Assembly: GCF_042685365.1 (NCBI RefSeq)
Contig: NZ_JBHUMY010000011.1
Span: forward strand, 1 to 64,000
DNA from: Paenibacillus_AP thailandensis
GTDB lineage: Bacteria; Bacillota; Bacilli; Paenibacillales; Paenibacillaceae
DNA: 64,000 nucleotides
Direction: 5' to 3'
The notes under the pieces are model-generated. The model was not told the DNA's origin. It did no database searches and saw only the letters and a program-made list of their open reading frames with translations. A program made the position numbers and the translations under genes. This document shows, piece after piece, positions 1 to 8,654 of the stretch (positions within the stretch are counted from its first letter, which is position 1; the number at the start of each line of letters is the position of its first letter).

Positions 1-114
1 ATTCGACAAAAGTGTCTCTAAACCCTTGTGAGATAAGGATTTTTTGATTATTCAGCAAGCCCTACATACTTCCACATTATAGTTCAAATTTCGCCGGCGA
101 CACATCCGTTAATG

Positions 115-169
115 TAAAAAAGAAAGAACTGCTCCCCGTCATTATTATTGACGTTTGGAACGGTTCTTT
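115..169 (-). terminator. Rho-independent terminator of the CBO0543 genes
   Basis: Read on the minus strand, arms AAAGAAC and GTTCTTT (163-169 and 123-129) enclose a second CGTCA/TGACG stem and are followed by a T-run (A-run at 115-121 on the plus strand). It lies just past the stop of the leftward gene ending at 213. Bases 1-114 show no feature I can support. Confidence 0.7.
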
Positions 170-212
170 CCCCTGCGCTTTTTATCGAATCTAGCAAACA
201 TTAATTTTCCAA

Positions 213-674
213 TCACGCCTTTGAGAAAAACCAAACGCACAACCTGCGCGTTATATAAAAAGAAATGCAGAGCGAAATCCAGGTAACGTACCACTCCCAG
301 TGTATATATTCAATAAGGTCGGTATAGGTTTCCAATACAAGTTCAAAGCCGGTCAACACGGAACAATACGCGGCATAATAGCCCAATTGGTAAAGTTTGC
401 TTCGATCAATCGGGTACCATATCATAAAAAAGGAGCAGACCGCCGGCAAAGCAAACGCCTCGTAAGTGAAGCTTGTCCGATTGACGGACGGAAATAATCG
501 GACGGGATATTCGATCAGCCCAAATTCCACGACCACTAAACCGATTAAAAATGTTATCACGTGTTTCGTCAAAAACGCCAATACCGCAAGCCGGATTTTA
601 TTTTTCGGTATGAAACAAAACGCGCCTATTGCCACAACGTATACCGATAGAAGAATCCACAGCTCTAAGGTCAT
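213..674 (-). CDS. CBO0543-family membrane protein
   Basis: A 153-residue hydrophobic protein of unknown function, predicted to have four to five membrane segments. The spacing of its motifs (IEYPVRLFP near residue 55, LETYTDLIEYIHW near 113, a short basic C-terminus) resembles the CBO0543 family of small Bacilli membrane proteins. The start follows a GGGGG ribosome site five bases upstream, and its ATG overlaps the stop of the upstream paralogue as ATGA, so the two genes look translationally coupled. A terminator follows. The family name is from memory and the biochemical role is unknown. Confidence 0.75.
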   Translation of the reverse strand: MTLELWILLSVYVVAIGAFCFIPKNKIRLAVLAFLTKHVITFLIGLVVVEFGLIEYPVRLFPSVNRTSFTYEAFALPAVCSFFMIWYPIDRSKLYQLGYYAAYCSVLTGFELVLETYTDLIEYIHWEWYVTWISLCISFYITRRLCVWFFSKA

Positions 675-1145
675 TGAATCCCCCGCCGCTCCGCTTGAAA
701 CAACGATCTTTCCTTAAAAAACCAGTCGCAGGAGACTTGACTGACGTAAAAGAGAAACCCGATATACAGCCACATCCCAAACCACGTTAATCTTCCATAC
801 TCCAATAAATGCGAATATGTCTCCAATAGGTTATCGAACAACGTAATCAACGAGATCCAAAGGAAAAAGTAACCGAATCGGAACCAAAGCCCCGTCTTCG
901 CTCGCCGACGGACATAAAAGATTGAAAACAATACGGGGTAAAAAATAATTTATTGTAATTGCAAGGTCTGTCGCTTTCGGAAACTCCCGTACAGGGGCGC
1001 TTAACAAGTTATATTGAAATGCTGGCATATCACAAAGCCAAATGAATGCCTGAAACATCACAAACGCCAGAAAACCTTCGCGTCGACGTTCGCGTGGAAT
1101 AAGCCAAATACAGCCGGCAAAGCCTAGCAGCCACATCACAATCAA
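671..1145 (-). pseudogene. Frameshifted second CBO0543-family membrane protein
   Basis: The N-terminal part is in one frame (from a TTG at 1145, residues MIVMWLLGFAGCIWLIP...) and the C-terminal part in another (to the stop at 671). Adding one base to the six-A run at 940-945 joins them into a protein of about 155 residues similar in length and motifs to its neighbour (LETYSHLLEYGRLTW matches LETYTDLIEYIHW). The start is also doubtful: the best ATG with a GAGGG site (1164) is out of frame with the N-terminal part. Either the gene is decaying or the homopolymer was misread. Confidence 0.65.
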
Positions 1146-1308
1146 GATCCAATTCCACTTTCATCCACCCTCTTATACGCCTAAAGTCCAATAAAAGTAG
1201 GGTACCCACCATTTCATTCCATATTCGCTTTGGACACACTTATTCTGCCTTTAGCGGAAGGTGCATGTAAGGGCAGCAGCGTCAGCATCTCGCGCCAGGA
1301 CATAAATC

Positions 1309-1352
1309 AAAGGCCGTCTCCCTTCGATTTAATCGAATAGGAAACGGCCTTA
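1309..1352 (-). terminator. Terminator of the kdu operon
   Basis: A long imperfect hairpin with outer arms AAGGCCGT/ACGGCCTT and an inner TTCGAT/ATCGAA stem lies directly downstream of kduD. The T-tract on the minus side is short, so strength is uncertain. The 1146-1308 interval otherwise holds only the presumed promoter region of the CBO0543 pair. Confidence 0.6.
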
Positions 1353-1413
1353 TTTGAAAACCTGGTCTATTGTTCACCGCGAAACGCAAGCTTGCCGTCA
1401 AAGCTTCTAAGCT

Positions 1414-2169
1414 TTAACGGTTCATCCAGCCGCCGTCCACGCAGAGGACGTGGCCGCTCATATAGTCGGAAGCGGAAGAGGCGAGGAAGATCGCCGCGCC
1501 GGCAAGATCGGCTCCGGTTCCCCAGCGGCCTGCCGGAATGCGGGCCAAGATCTGCTCGCTCCGCACCGGATCGTCGCGCAGCGCTTCGGTATTGTCCGTC
1601 GCCATGTAACCCGGAGCGATGGCGTTCACTTGAACGCCTTTGGACGCCCACTCATTGCCCATCTCCTTCGTCAGTCCGGCCACCGCGTGCTTGCTTGCCG
1701 TATAGCCCGGAACGTTAATGCCGCCCTGGAACGACAGCATGGAGGCGATGTTGATAATTTTGCCCGAGCCTTGCGCGATCATGCGCTTGCCGGCTTCCTG
1801 GCTGAGGACGAACACGGAGTTCAGATTGACGTTGATAACGTCCTCCCAATCCTTGTAGCTGTGCTCGGCCGCCGGCGTGCGGCGGATTATGCCCGCGTTG
1901 TTGACGAGAATGTCGATGCGTCCGAATTCCTCGACCGTTCTGTCGATAATGCCAGGCAGCTTGGCCAAGTCCGATACGTCCGTCTGAATCGTTATCGCTT
2001 TGCGTCCCAGCTCCCGCACTTTGCTTGCCGTCTTGTCGGCGGGCGTACTGTTCGTCACCAGCACCAGATCGGCGCCCGCTTCGGCGAGGCCGACCGCAAT
2101 CGATTCGCCCAGTCCGCGCCCGGCGCCCGTCACGACGGCCACTTTGCCCGTCAAGTCAAAATAGTTCAT
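1414..2169 (-). CDS. kduD: 2-deoxy-D-gluconate 3-dehydrogenase (5-keto-4-deoxyuronate pathway), KduD
   Basis: A 251-residue classical short-chain dehydrogenase. The cofactor motif TGAGRGLG is at residues 15-22, NNAG near 91, the catalytic Ser in NIAS near 142, and the YTASK catalytic Tyr/Lys near 157. Family knowledge: KduD reduces 3-deoxy-D-glycero-2,5-hexodiulosonate to 2-keto-3-deoxygluconate, the step after KduI. It is the last gene of kduI-deoR-kduD, with a GGGGGAGGAG ribosome site, and a terminator follows. The SDR fold is certain; the KduD assignment rests on resemblance plus the adjacent kduI. Confidence 0.9.
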   Translation of the reverse strand: MNYFDLTGKVAVVTGAGRGLGESIAVGLAEAGADLVLVTNSTPADKTASKVRELGRKAITIQTDVSDLAKLPGIIDRTVEEFGRIDILVNNAGIIRRTPAAEHSYKDWEDVINVNLNSVFVLSQEAGKRMIAQGSGKIINIASMLSFQGGINVPGYTASKHAVAGLTKEMGNEWASKGVQVNAIAPGYMATDNTEALRDDPVRSEQILARIPAGRWGTGADLAGAAIFLASSASDYMSGHVLCVDGGWMNR

Positions 2170-2192
2170 GAATAACTCCTCCCCCTTGTTCG

Positions 2193-2948
2193 TTACGCCC
2201 GCAGCATGCGTACTCCCGCTTGCTCGTATTTAAGCGCCACCGCATCGTCGATGGCCGAATCGGTAATGATGAAATCAACGTCCGACAGCTCGGCAAACGT
2301 GATGAGCGCGCCCCGGTCGAATTTGCTGTGGTCGGCCAAGCAATAAACCGTCTTCGCGATTTCCACGTAAAGCCTCTTCAAAGCGGCCAATTCTTCCGTA
2401 AAAATCGTCAAGCCGTATTCCAAATGAATCCCGGTTGCGGACAGGAACAGCTTATGGACGTTCAGCTTCCGGATCCAGTCAAGCGAGTCGGTGCCGATCA
2501 GCAGATTGTTCTGCCGGTAGCCGCCGGGAACGACAAGCCGGATTTGGTCCTTCGGCGTCAACTCGCGGATAATGAGCAGATCGTTCGTAAGCACCGTCAG
2601 CGGCATATTGCGAAGCCGTTTCGCCACTTCAAGCGTCGTGCTTCCGGCATCCAGCGCGATAATATCGCCGGGCTCGATCGACGCCAGCGCTTTGTCGGCG
2701 ATAGCGCCCTTCTCCTTCTGGTGCTTGACGTTCGGAATTTGAATCGGCAGCAGGCTGTCCTCCCCGTCCGATTCCGCAACCGCCCCGCCGTGAATGCGGC
2801 GGAGCAGCCCTTTCTCCTCCAACTTCTCGAGATCCTCGCGGACCGTCTTCTCCGTAACTTTAAAAAATTCGCTGAGCTCGGACACCTTGACGCTGCCCTT
2901 GCGCTCCAGCTGTTCCACGATATACCGATGGCGTTCCGCTGCAAGCAT
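2193..2948 (-). CDS. DeoR-family transcriptional regulator of the kdu genes
   Basis: A 251-residue protein with the DeoR layout: an N-terminal winged helix (MLAAERHRYIVEQLERKGSV, recognition helix around residues 20-55) followed by a sugar-phosphate isomerase-like effector domain with the ALDAGSTTLEVAKRL motif near residue 100. It sits between kduI and kduD and starts 9 bases after the kduI stop, so it probably senses a uronate catabolite and controls its own operon. The likely target is the inverted repeat at the kduI promoter. The effector is not visible from sequence. Confidence 0.9.
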   Translation of the reverse strand: MLAAERHRYIVEQLERKGSVKVSELSEFFKVTEKTVREDLEKLEEKGLLRRIHGGAVAESDGEDSLLPIQIPNVKHQKEKGAIADKALASIEPGDIIALDAGSTTLEVAKRLRNMPLTVLTNDLLIIRELTPKDQIRLVVPGGYRQNNLLIGTDSLDWIRKLNVHKLFLSATGIHLEYGLTIFTEELAALKRLYVEIAKTVYCLADHSKFDRGALITFAELSDVDFIITDSAIDDAVALKYEQAGVRMLRA

Positions 2949-2957
2949 GCCGATCCT

Positions 2958-3791
2958 CTATTTCAGATCCTTCATCGGGATAAATTCCTGATCGGAGAAG
3001 CTGTAGTTTTCGCCTGCCATCGCCCAGCAGAACGCATAATTGCTCGTTCCCGCGCCGGAGTGGATCGACCATGGCGGAGAGATGACCGCTTGCTCGTTCG
3101 CAATGACGAGATGCCTCGTTTCCGTAGGCTCGCCCATCATATGGAATACGCGGGCGTCGTCGTTCAGATCGAAATAAAGATAAGCCTCCATCCGGCGGTC
3201 GTGGACATGGGTCGGCATCGTGTTCCAGATGCTGCCCGGCTTCAGCGTCGTGACGCCAAGCATGAGCTGGCAGCTTTGAATGCCGTCCTCATGAATGTAT
3301 TTGTTGATGACGCGCTCGTTCGACGTTTCGATCGAGCCGAGAGGGGTCGGATTCGCTTGCTCTGCGGTCATTTTGCGAGTCGGATATTCGGCATGAGCCA
3401 GCGCGGATACGAGGTAAACCTTCGCCGGATTGGCATTGTCCTTGCTTGCGATCTGCACGTCCCGCTTGCCTTTGCCGACGTACAGCACGTCCAGCTTGGT
3501 CAGCTCGTAGCTTTCGCCGTCGACGCTAATGACCGCGGCTCCGCCGCCGATATGCAAGAAACCGATTTCACGGCGCTCCAGGAAATATTCCGTCTTCAGC
3601 GTTTCGGGATCCTCCAGCTTCAGCGCTTCGCCTGCAGGAGTCGCGCCGCCGATGATCAGCCGGTCGTAATGCGAATAAACCATGTTGATTTTGTTCGGCT
3701 CGAACAGGTTTTCCACAAGAAACTCCTTGCGCAGACGCTCGGTCGTATATTGCTTCACATCGGTCGGATTCGTAGTATGACGGACTTCCAT
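2958..3791 (-). CDS. kduI: 5-dehydro-4-deoxy-D-glucuronate isomerase, KduI
   Basis: A 277-residue double-cupin protein. It isomerises 4-deoxy-L-threo-5-hexosulose uronate, released from unsaturated galacturonides, to the substrate of KduD. The metal-site motif THVHDRRMEAY (two His and a Glu) and the later PPWSIHSG His are present. I chose the ATG at 3791 because AAGGAGG sits ten bases upstream; an in-frame extension to 3872 would read through the promoter. It is the first gene of kduI-deoR-kduD. The kinase and aldolase that finish the pathway are not in this window. Confidence 0.93.
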   Translation of the reverse strand: MEVRHTTNPTDVKQYTTERLRKEFLVENLFEPNKINMVYSHYDRLIIGGATPAGEALKLEDPETLKTEYFLERREIGFLHIGGGAAVISVDGESYELTKLDVLYVGKGKRDVQIASKDNANPAKVYLVSALAHAEYPTRKMTAEQANPTPLGSIETSNERVINKYIHEDGIQSCQLMLGVTTLKPGSIWNTMPTHVHDRRMEAYLYFDLNDDARVFHMMGEPTETRHLVIANEQAVISPPWSIHSGAGTSNYAFCWAMAGENYSFSDQEFIPMKDLK

Positions 3792-3837
3792 TCGTAACAG
3801 CCTCCTTATGATTTCGCACCTATAAATGGTTTGTTTT

Positions 3838-3871
3838 TGTTCGTTTTTATCATAACACACTTTTTCGAACA
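3838..3871 (-). promoter_or_regulatory. kduI promoter with inverted-repeat operator candidate
   Basis: An extended -10 (TGTTATGAT, core at 3849-3854) lies between inverted arms TGTTCG (3838-3843) and CGAACA (3866-3871). An operator bracketing the -10 would suit repression by the DeoR protein encoded in the same operon. The -35 is poor. The regulator-site pairing is inference. Confidence 0.5.
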
Positions 3872-3890
3872 TAAAAAGACGTCATCATGA

Positions 3891-3933
3891 AAAATGCCCC
3901 CGATCCGCCGCCCTGGCGGATCGAGAGCATTTT
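3891..3933 (-). terminator. Terminator of selD-mnmH
   Basis: Nested stems AAAATGC/GCATTTT and GATCCGCC/GGCGGATC around a five-base loop, with a T-run on the minus strand. It lies 39 bases past the mnmH stop and, because of its A/T flanks, could also work for the opposite strand. Confidence 0.8.
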
Positions 3934-3971
3934 ATACCGAGCTCCGCTTGCTTAAAGCGGCGGATCGCGAT

Positions 3972-5012
3972 TTATTTATATTTCGCTTGAGCCAATATCG
4001 ACTCGACGGCCGCCGCAGCTTCATCGACGCTATCGGCCCGGATCACGTGCGCCGGCTGCTCGCAATATTGGCTTGACGCATGCGAATATTTCGGATCGTA
4101 ATAATAGCTCAAGAGCAGCTCCACCGCCCGCTCGTATTTATCCTGATTCAGACAGGATTCGATCTCGGCGGCGACCGGCGTATGGATCCGGTCCTTAATC
4201 CGTTTGAACGCGCTCTTGCAGGCATCCGGATGCTCCCACGGCCTATAGTCGCCGATGATTTGACGCACGCGCTCCTCTATCGGAAGTTCTATTCGAATAT
4301 GAAGCCCCGTCTCTTTCTTCCTCATGATCAAATCCGGCAGGACCGCCTTGCCGATTCTTCTGCTTTCCGCTTCAAGCAATACGTACGGCGCTTGCCGGTA
4401 AGCAAGCAGCTTCTCCATAAGCAAGGCGTCGAACATTTTCTGGTTATGGCTGTTCAGCCCGATTTCTCCGAAAATCGAACCGCGGTGTCCGGCCATCGCC
4501 TCCAAGTCGAGCACCGGCGCCCCTTTCTCCTCCAGCCTTCTCAGAATGGCCGTCTTCCCGGTGCCGGTATTCCCGTGCAGCACGACGGCAGAGGGGGCGA
4601 AGTCCATCGATTGCAGCTGCTCGACAACCCACTGCCGATAAGCGCGATATCCCCCGGTGATCCGGTACACATGAATGTCCATAAGCGACAATACCGTCGC
4701 GGTCGTTCTGCTTCGCATGCCGCCGCGCCAGCAGAACACGGCCTTCTTCCCGGCGAGGCCGGCGAACTGCTTAATGAAGGAAGGAAGCTTGCCCGATACG
4801 ATTTCAAGCCCGCGCTCCTTGGCGGCTTCGACGCTGACCTGCTTGTAGATCGTGCCGATCTCCGCGCGTTCCTCGTCATTGAAGAAGGGGATGTTCAAGC
4901 TCCCCGGTATTGTCGCTTCCTTGAATTCGGAAGGAGAACGAACGTCGATCGTCGTAAGCTCGCCGTTCTCCCGAAGCTTCATCCATTCGTCCAACGCAAT
5001 ATCTTGAAACAT
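3972..5012 (-). CDS. mnmH: tRNA 2-selenouridine synthase MnmH (SelU/YbbB)
   Basis: A 346-residue protein with an N-terminal rhodanese domain carrying the catalytic Cys in FCWRGGMRS (Cys94, equivalent to the E. coli Cys97) and a C-terminal P-loop domain (GNTGTGKT at 147-154). Family knowledge: it geranylates and then selenates 2-thiouridine at the tRNA wobble position, using selenophosphate. It lies 49 bases downstream of selD, which makes the selenium donor, so the pair forms a complete selenouridine module. AAAGGAG precedes the ATG. Confidence 0.95.
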   Translation of the reverse strand: MFQDIALDEWMKLRENGELTTIDVRSPSEFKEATIPGSLNIPFFNDEERAEIGTIYKQVSVEAAKERGLEIVSGKLPSFIKQFAGLAGKKAVFCWRGGMRSRTTATVLSLMDIHVYRITGGYRAYRQWVVEQLQSMDFAPSAVVLHGNTGTGKTAILRRLEEKGAPVLDLEAMAGHRGSIFGEIGLNSHNQKMFDALLMEKLLAYRQAPYVLLEAESRRIGKAVLPDLIMRKKETGLHIRIELPIEERVRQIIGDYRPWEHPDACKSAFKRIKDRIHTPVAAEIESCLNQDKYERAVELLLSYYYDPKYSHASSQYCEQPAHVIRADSVDEAAAAVESILAQAKYK

Positions 5013-5061
5013 TCCTGAAAACTCCTTTTACGACTATCCGCTTCAAGTGGAAATGAACGTT

Positions 5062-6111
5062 TTATTTTACGATAATGCGGCCCGGTCCTTCGGCCGTCAC
5101 TTCGCCGACAAGGCTCGCTTCGACGCCGGCTTCCTTCAATTCGCCGAGCAGCCGCTCCGCTTCGCCGCCGGCAACCGAGATGAGAAGGCCGCCGGACGTA
5201 ACGGCGTCGCATAGAATCCACCGGTCGATCTGATCCATGTCCTCGGGGAAGTCTACGTCTTTTTCGACATGATTGTAATTGTTTTTGGTCCCTCCCGGCA
5301 CCGAGCCTTGCTCCGCAAGCTCCCTGACCCGCGGCAGCACCGGAACGTCCTCCTTGACGATCGTAATGACCGCTCCGCTTCCTTTCGCCATTTCCAGCGC
5401 ATGGCCAAGCAAGCCGAAGCCGGTCACGTCCGTGCAGGCGTGAACGTCGTAACCGCTCATAATTTCGGCGGCTCTTCTATTCAGCGTCGCCATCACTTGC
5501 GTGACCCGGGCCGTCTCTTCCTCCGTCAACCGGTTATGCTTGATCGAGGTCGTCATGATGCCGACGCCGATCGGCTTGGTTAAGATCAGCTTGTCCCCGG
5601 GACGCGCGCCGGCATTCGTGCGCACCTTGTCCGGATGGATTAGGCCGGTGACGGCCATCCCGAATTTCGGCTCCTTGTCGTCGATCGAGTGGCCGCCTAC
5701 AAGCGTAGCGCCGGCTTCCTTCACTTTGTCGGCTGCGCCGCGCATAATTTCGGCGAGAATCGCTTTATCCAGCGTCGCAATCGGAAAAGCGACGATATTG
5801 AGCGCCGTCAGCGGCTTGCCGCCCATCGCGTATATATCGCTGATCGCGTTTGCCGCGGCAATCTGGCCGAACGAATAAGGATCGTCCACGATCGGCGTAA
5901 AGAAATCGACGGTTTGCACCAGCGCAAGCTCGTCGCTTAGCCGGTACACGCCGGCGTCGTCGCTCGTGTCCAGACCGACAAGCAGATCCGGATTGGGTTC
6001 CGCGGGAGGCAGCAGCCGGATGACCTGGCTCAGATCCGCCGGGCCGATCTTGCAGCCGCAGCCGCCTTTGCTGGACAAGGAAGTCAGTTTTATTGCATTT
6101 TCCGTACTCAT
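5062..6111 (-). CDS. selD: Selenide, water dikinase SelD
   Basis: A 349-residue AIR-synthase-fold enzyme making selenophosphate from selenide and ATP. The N-terminal catalytic motif GGCGCKIGP has Cys18 and Lys21, so this is the cysteine form and needs no selenocysteine insertion. The substrate-binding segment GLDTSDDAGVY and the LVGGHSIDDKEPKFG motif are present. I chose the ATG at 6111 because an AAAGG site precedes it and the family begins close to this motif; an in-frame ATG at 6174 would add 21 unusual residues. It is first in a two-gene operon with mnmH. No selA, selB or selC is visible in the window. Confidence 0.95.
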   Translation of the reverse strand: MSTENAIKLTSLSSKGGCGCKIGPADLSQVIRLLPPAEPNPDLLVGLDTSDDAGVYRLSDELALVQTVDFFTPIVDDPYSFGQIAAANAISDIYAMGGKPLTALNIVAFPIATLDKAILAEIMRGAADKVKEAGATLVGGHSIDDKEPKFGMAVTGLIHPDKVRTNAGARPGDKLILTKPIGVGIMTTSIKHNRLTEEETARVTQVMATLNRRAAEIMSGYDVHACTDVTGFGLLGHALEMAKGSGAVITIVKEDVPVLPRVRELAEQGSVPGGTKNNYNHVEKDVDFPEDMDQIDRWILCDAVTSGGLLISVAGGEAERLLGELKEAGVEASLVGEVTAEGPGRIIVK

Positions 6112-6445
6112 ATATTTGCACGACCTTTCGGAATAGAATTGTAGAAGGCCAAGCTGAAGCGGTTTTTTGTCCAAGTCGTAAGGACATACCGTTTCGGCGA
6201 GAAATATAAACTAAGATGTGAAAAACATCCGCCTTCATATCGTACATGAAAAACCCGAAATGACGCAAACGGACGCAAACTGTTAAAAAAATATCAATTT
6301 ATAAATCTGCGCCTTCTAAACGGGCTTATTTTTCACCGCAATACGGTTCTTCCTTAAGACTCGGACTACGAAGTCGCTTCCGCTTATGTTATAATATCAT
6401 TTTGTTGCAGATAACAATCATTTATAGATCTGGAGGGGGTTTACG
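6112..6445. other. Divergent intergenic region between selD and the PF03773-like permease
   Basis: No gene is visible. Leftward, TTGCGT (minus strand of 6263-6268) and TACGAT (6239-6244) 18 bases apart make a candidate selD promoter with a leader of roughly 120 bases. Rightward, TATAAT at 6390-6395 with an upstream TG (extended -10) is a good candidate for the permease promoter; no good -35 is seen. Confidence 0.5.
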
Positions 6446-7510
6446 ATGTCACCCACCGCATTGACTACCGTCTCGAATAAACGCAATTCGCGAACGGCGA
6501 TTGCTCTGGTGGTGCTTTTCTTCCTTGTTGCGGCCGGAGGACTTCTGTATGTGAAGTGGGCGCCTTATTACGATAAAGCGTTGACCGCCGCCGATACGCA
6601 CTCCATCGGTTCTTCGATCCTGTCCGGCCAAGAAGGGGCCGGCACTCTGTCTTCTTGGGACGCGGCTGTACAATATGCCGTCACCTATTTCAAATCGGTA
6701 TGGAAAGCGGCCGTTCTCGGCATGCTGCTCGGTTCCTTGATCCAAGTGCTGATCCCGGCGGATTGGCTGTACCGGCTGCTGGGGAGACAAGGGCTGAAGA
6801 GCACCGTCATAGGCGGCGTCGCAGCTTTGCCCGGCATGATGTGCTCCTGCTGCGCGGCTCCCGTCGCGGAAGGAATGCGCAAGCGGAACGCTTCCGTCGG
6901 AGCGAGCCTCGCCTTCTGGCTCGGGAATCCGCTGCTCAATCCGGCCACGCTTGTGTTCATGGCGTTCGTGCTGCCTTGGCAGTTTACCGCAATCCGCCTT
7001 GTGCTCGGCGTTCTGCTTACTTTTGGAGTCAGCTATATCGCCGACCGCTTGACGAAGAGCGACAGCGTTCCCGAAATGCCGCTGCCTTCGAATCAAAAGG
7101 ATGCCGGCGCAAAGGGGCCCCTCGTTCTTCGCTGGCTGAAGAGCCTTGGTGTGATGGCACTGCAGGTCGTTCCGGTTTATATTCTGTCCGTATTGATTCT
7201 TAGCGCGCTCGAGAGCTATATGTTCCCCGTATGGCTGGAGTCTGGCGTTGTGGCCGTCATTCTATTCGCGCTCGTAGGCACGCTGTTCGTTATTCCGACA
7301 GCCGCGGAAATTCCGATCATTCAAACGTTTATGTCCATGGGGCTGGGAGGCGGCGCCGCAGCCGCATTGCTGGTGACGCTCCCTGCCGTCAGTCTGCCGT
7401 CGGTACTGCTCGTATCGCGGTCGTTCCCGAAAAAAGCGCTCGTCATCGTCGTTCTGTCCGTCTTCGGCTTCGGATTGTTGAGCGGCGCAATCGGCGCGGT
7501 ATGGCTATAA
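6446..7510 (+). CDS. Predicted permease, PF03773 (DUF318/ArsP_1-like)
   Basis: A 354-residue membrane protein with an N-terminal anchor (about residues 17-37) and some eight further hydrophobic segments. The segment GMMCSCCAAPVAEGMRKR near residue 130, followed by LGNPLLNPATL, is the hallmark of this permease family, some members of which export organoarsenicals; most substrates are unknown. A GGAGGGGG site and the ATG at 6446 fit well. It is divergent from selD-mnmH, so a link to selenium or other chalcogen/thiophilic compounds is possible but unproven. Confidence 0.8.
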   Translation: MSPTALTTVSNKRNSRTAIALVVLFFLVAAGGLLYVKWAPYYDKALTAADTHSIGSSILSGQEGAGTLSSWDAAVQYAVTYFKSVWKAAVLGMLLGSLIQVLIPADWLYRLLGRQGLKSTVIGGVAALPGMMCSCCAAPVAEGMRKRNASVGASLAFWLGNPLLNPATLVFMAFVLPWQFTAIRLVLGVLLTFGVSYIADRLTKSDSVPEMPLPSNQKDAGAKGPLVLRWLKSLGVMALQVVPVYILSVLILSALESYMFPVWLESGVVAVILFALVGTLFVIPTAAEIPIIQTFMSMGLGGGAAAALLVTLPAVSLPSVLLVSRSFPKKALVIVVLSVFGFGLLSGAIGAVWL

Positions 7511-7543
7511 TCGCAGGGGAACGATATTGTCTTTTGAAAGTAA

Positions 7544-7582
7544 GGCAGCGCGGAATCGTCAACGATCCGCGCTGCCTTTTTT
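7544..7582 (+). terminator. Terminator of the permease gene
   Basis: Perfect 11-bp arms GGCAGCGCGGA/TCCGCGCTGCC, an 11-base loop and six T residues, 33 bases after the permease stop. Confidence 0.9.
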
Positions 7583-7619
7583 GTTAAGACATCATACTTG
7601 GAATGTGCCGGGATAAAAG

Positions 7620-8621
7620 TTAATTGTGCGCCGCAGCCGTTTCGAGATCGGCGTCTTCCTTGTACAGCTCTTTCATAATCGATTCGATCGCTATAGAGTC
7701 GATAGCCATGTCCGCAATGCCGTACGCTTCGTTAAAATCCCGGATGAACCGCTTCAGCGGCAAAACGGCGGTATCGATTTCAACCTCGATTTCGAGCGTC
7801 CCGATTCGTTCTGCAATTTTCAATCCGGGCTTCTGGATATCCGGAACCGCCGTTTCCGTCGTCAGGCGAACCGACTTTTTATGTCCGAGCCGGCTTCTTA
7901 AACCGACTAGAGAATCGTCGACGACGATCTCTCCGCGATTGATAACGATTACCCGCTCCGCCAGCAATTCCACATCTTCCAGATCGTGAGTCGTTAAAAT
8001 AAACGTTACGCCTTCCCGGTTCATGCTGCGTATAAAGCTGCGGATATTTTCTTTGGCGATCATATCGAGTCCGATTGTCGGCTCATCGAGAAAAACAAGC
8101 TCGGGCCGATGCAGCATCGCCATAATAAATTCGCATTTCATCCGTTCCCCCAGCGACAGCTGCCGGGTCGGCTTGCGTATGATATCGCCGACTTCAAGCA
8201 AACCGGTCAGCTCGTCCAGTGTCTTCCGGTATTCCCTTTCGGGCACCCCGTAAATCGCTTTGTTCATATAAAAGGCGTCGACCGGGGGAATGTCCCAGAG
8301 CAGCTGCGACTTTTGCCCGAATACGGCACCGATTCGGCCTACGTATTCCCGCCTTTGCTTCCACGGAACAAGCCCCAGCGCCTTTATTTCCCCCGCGGTA
8401 GGGTGAAGGACGCCGGTCAGCATCTTCAGCGTCGTCGATTTACCTGCGCCGTTCGGTCCGAGAAAAGCGAGCATCTCCCCCTGCGGCACCGTAAACGATA
8501 AATCGTTAACCGCCCGTATTTCCTTCATCGGACGGCGAATGAGATTTTTGACCACTTCGCGCAGCGTATGTCCCCGCTCATAGGTCATATACGTTTTTGT
8601 CAAATTGCGAACCTCGATCAT
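7620..8621 (-). CDS. ABC-2 exporter ATP-binding protein
   Basis: A 333-residue nucleotide-binding subunit: Walker A GPNGAGKST (55-63), signature LSLGERMKCE, Walker B LVFLDEPTIGLD and a switch His in LTTHDLED. The extended N-terminus and the roughly 90-residue C-terminal domain after the ATPase core are typical of the daunorubicin/viologen-type exporter ATPases that pair with PF06182-like permeases. It is the last gene of a five-gene operon with two ABC-2 permeases and two serine hydrolases. The substrate is unknown. Confidence 0.88.
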   Translation of the reverse strand: MIEVRNLTKTYMTYERGHTLREVVKNLIRRPMKEIRAVNDLSFTVPQGEMLAFLGPNGAGKSTTLKMLTGVLHPTAGEIKALGLVPWKQRREYVGRIGAVFGQKSQLLWDIPPVDAFYMNKAIYGVPEREYRKTLDELTGLLEVGDIIRKPTRQLSLGERMKCEFIMAMLHRPELVFLDEPTIGLDMIAKENIRSFIRSMNREGVTFILTTHDLEDVELLAERVIVINRGEIVVDDSLVGLRSRLGHKKSVRLTTETAVPDIQKPGLKIAERIGTLEIEVEIDTAVLPLKRFIRDFNEAYGIADMAIDSIAIESIMKELYKEDADLETAAAHN

Positions 8622-8654
8622 TCCAGTTCTTCTTCTCCCCTCGACGCCTGACGA

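Noticed and set aside
2220..3797. Plus-strand open frame of 525 codons opposite deoR and kduI
   Set aside because: It is antisense to two clear genes, is Arg/Gln/Leu-rich in the way of GC-rich shadow frames, and has no recognisable domain or ribosome site.
5990..6070. Possible selenocysteine in SelD
   Set aside because: The catalytic motif reads GGCGCK with a Cys codon; there is no in-frame TGA and no selenocysteine machinery in the window.
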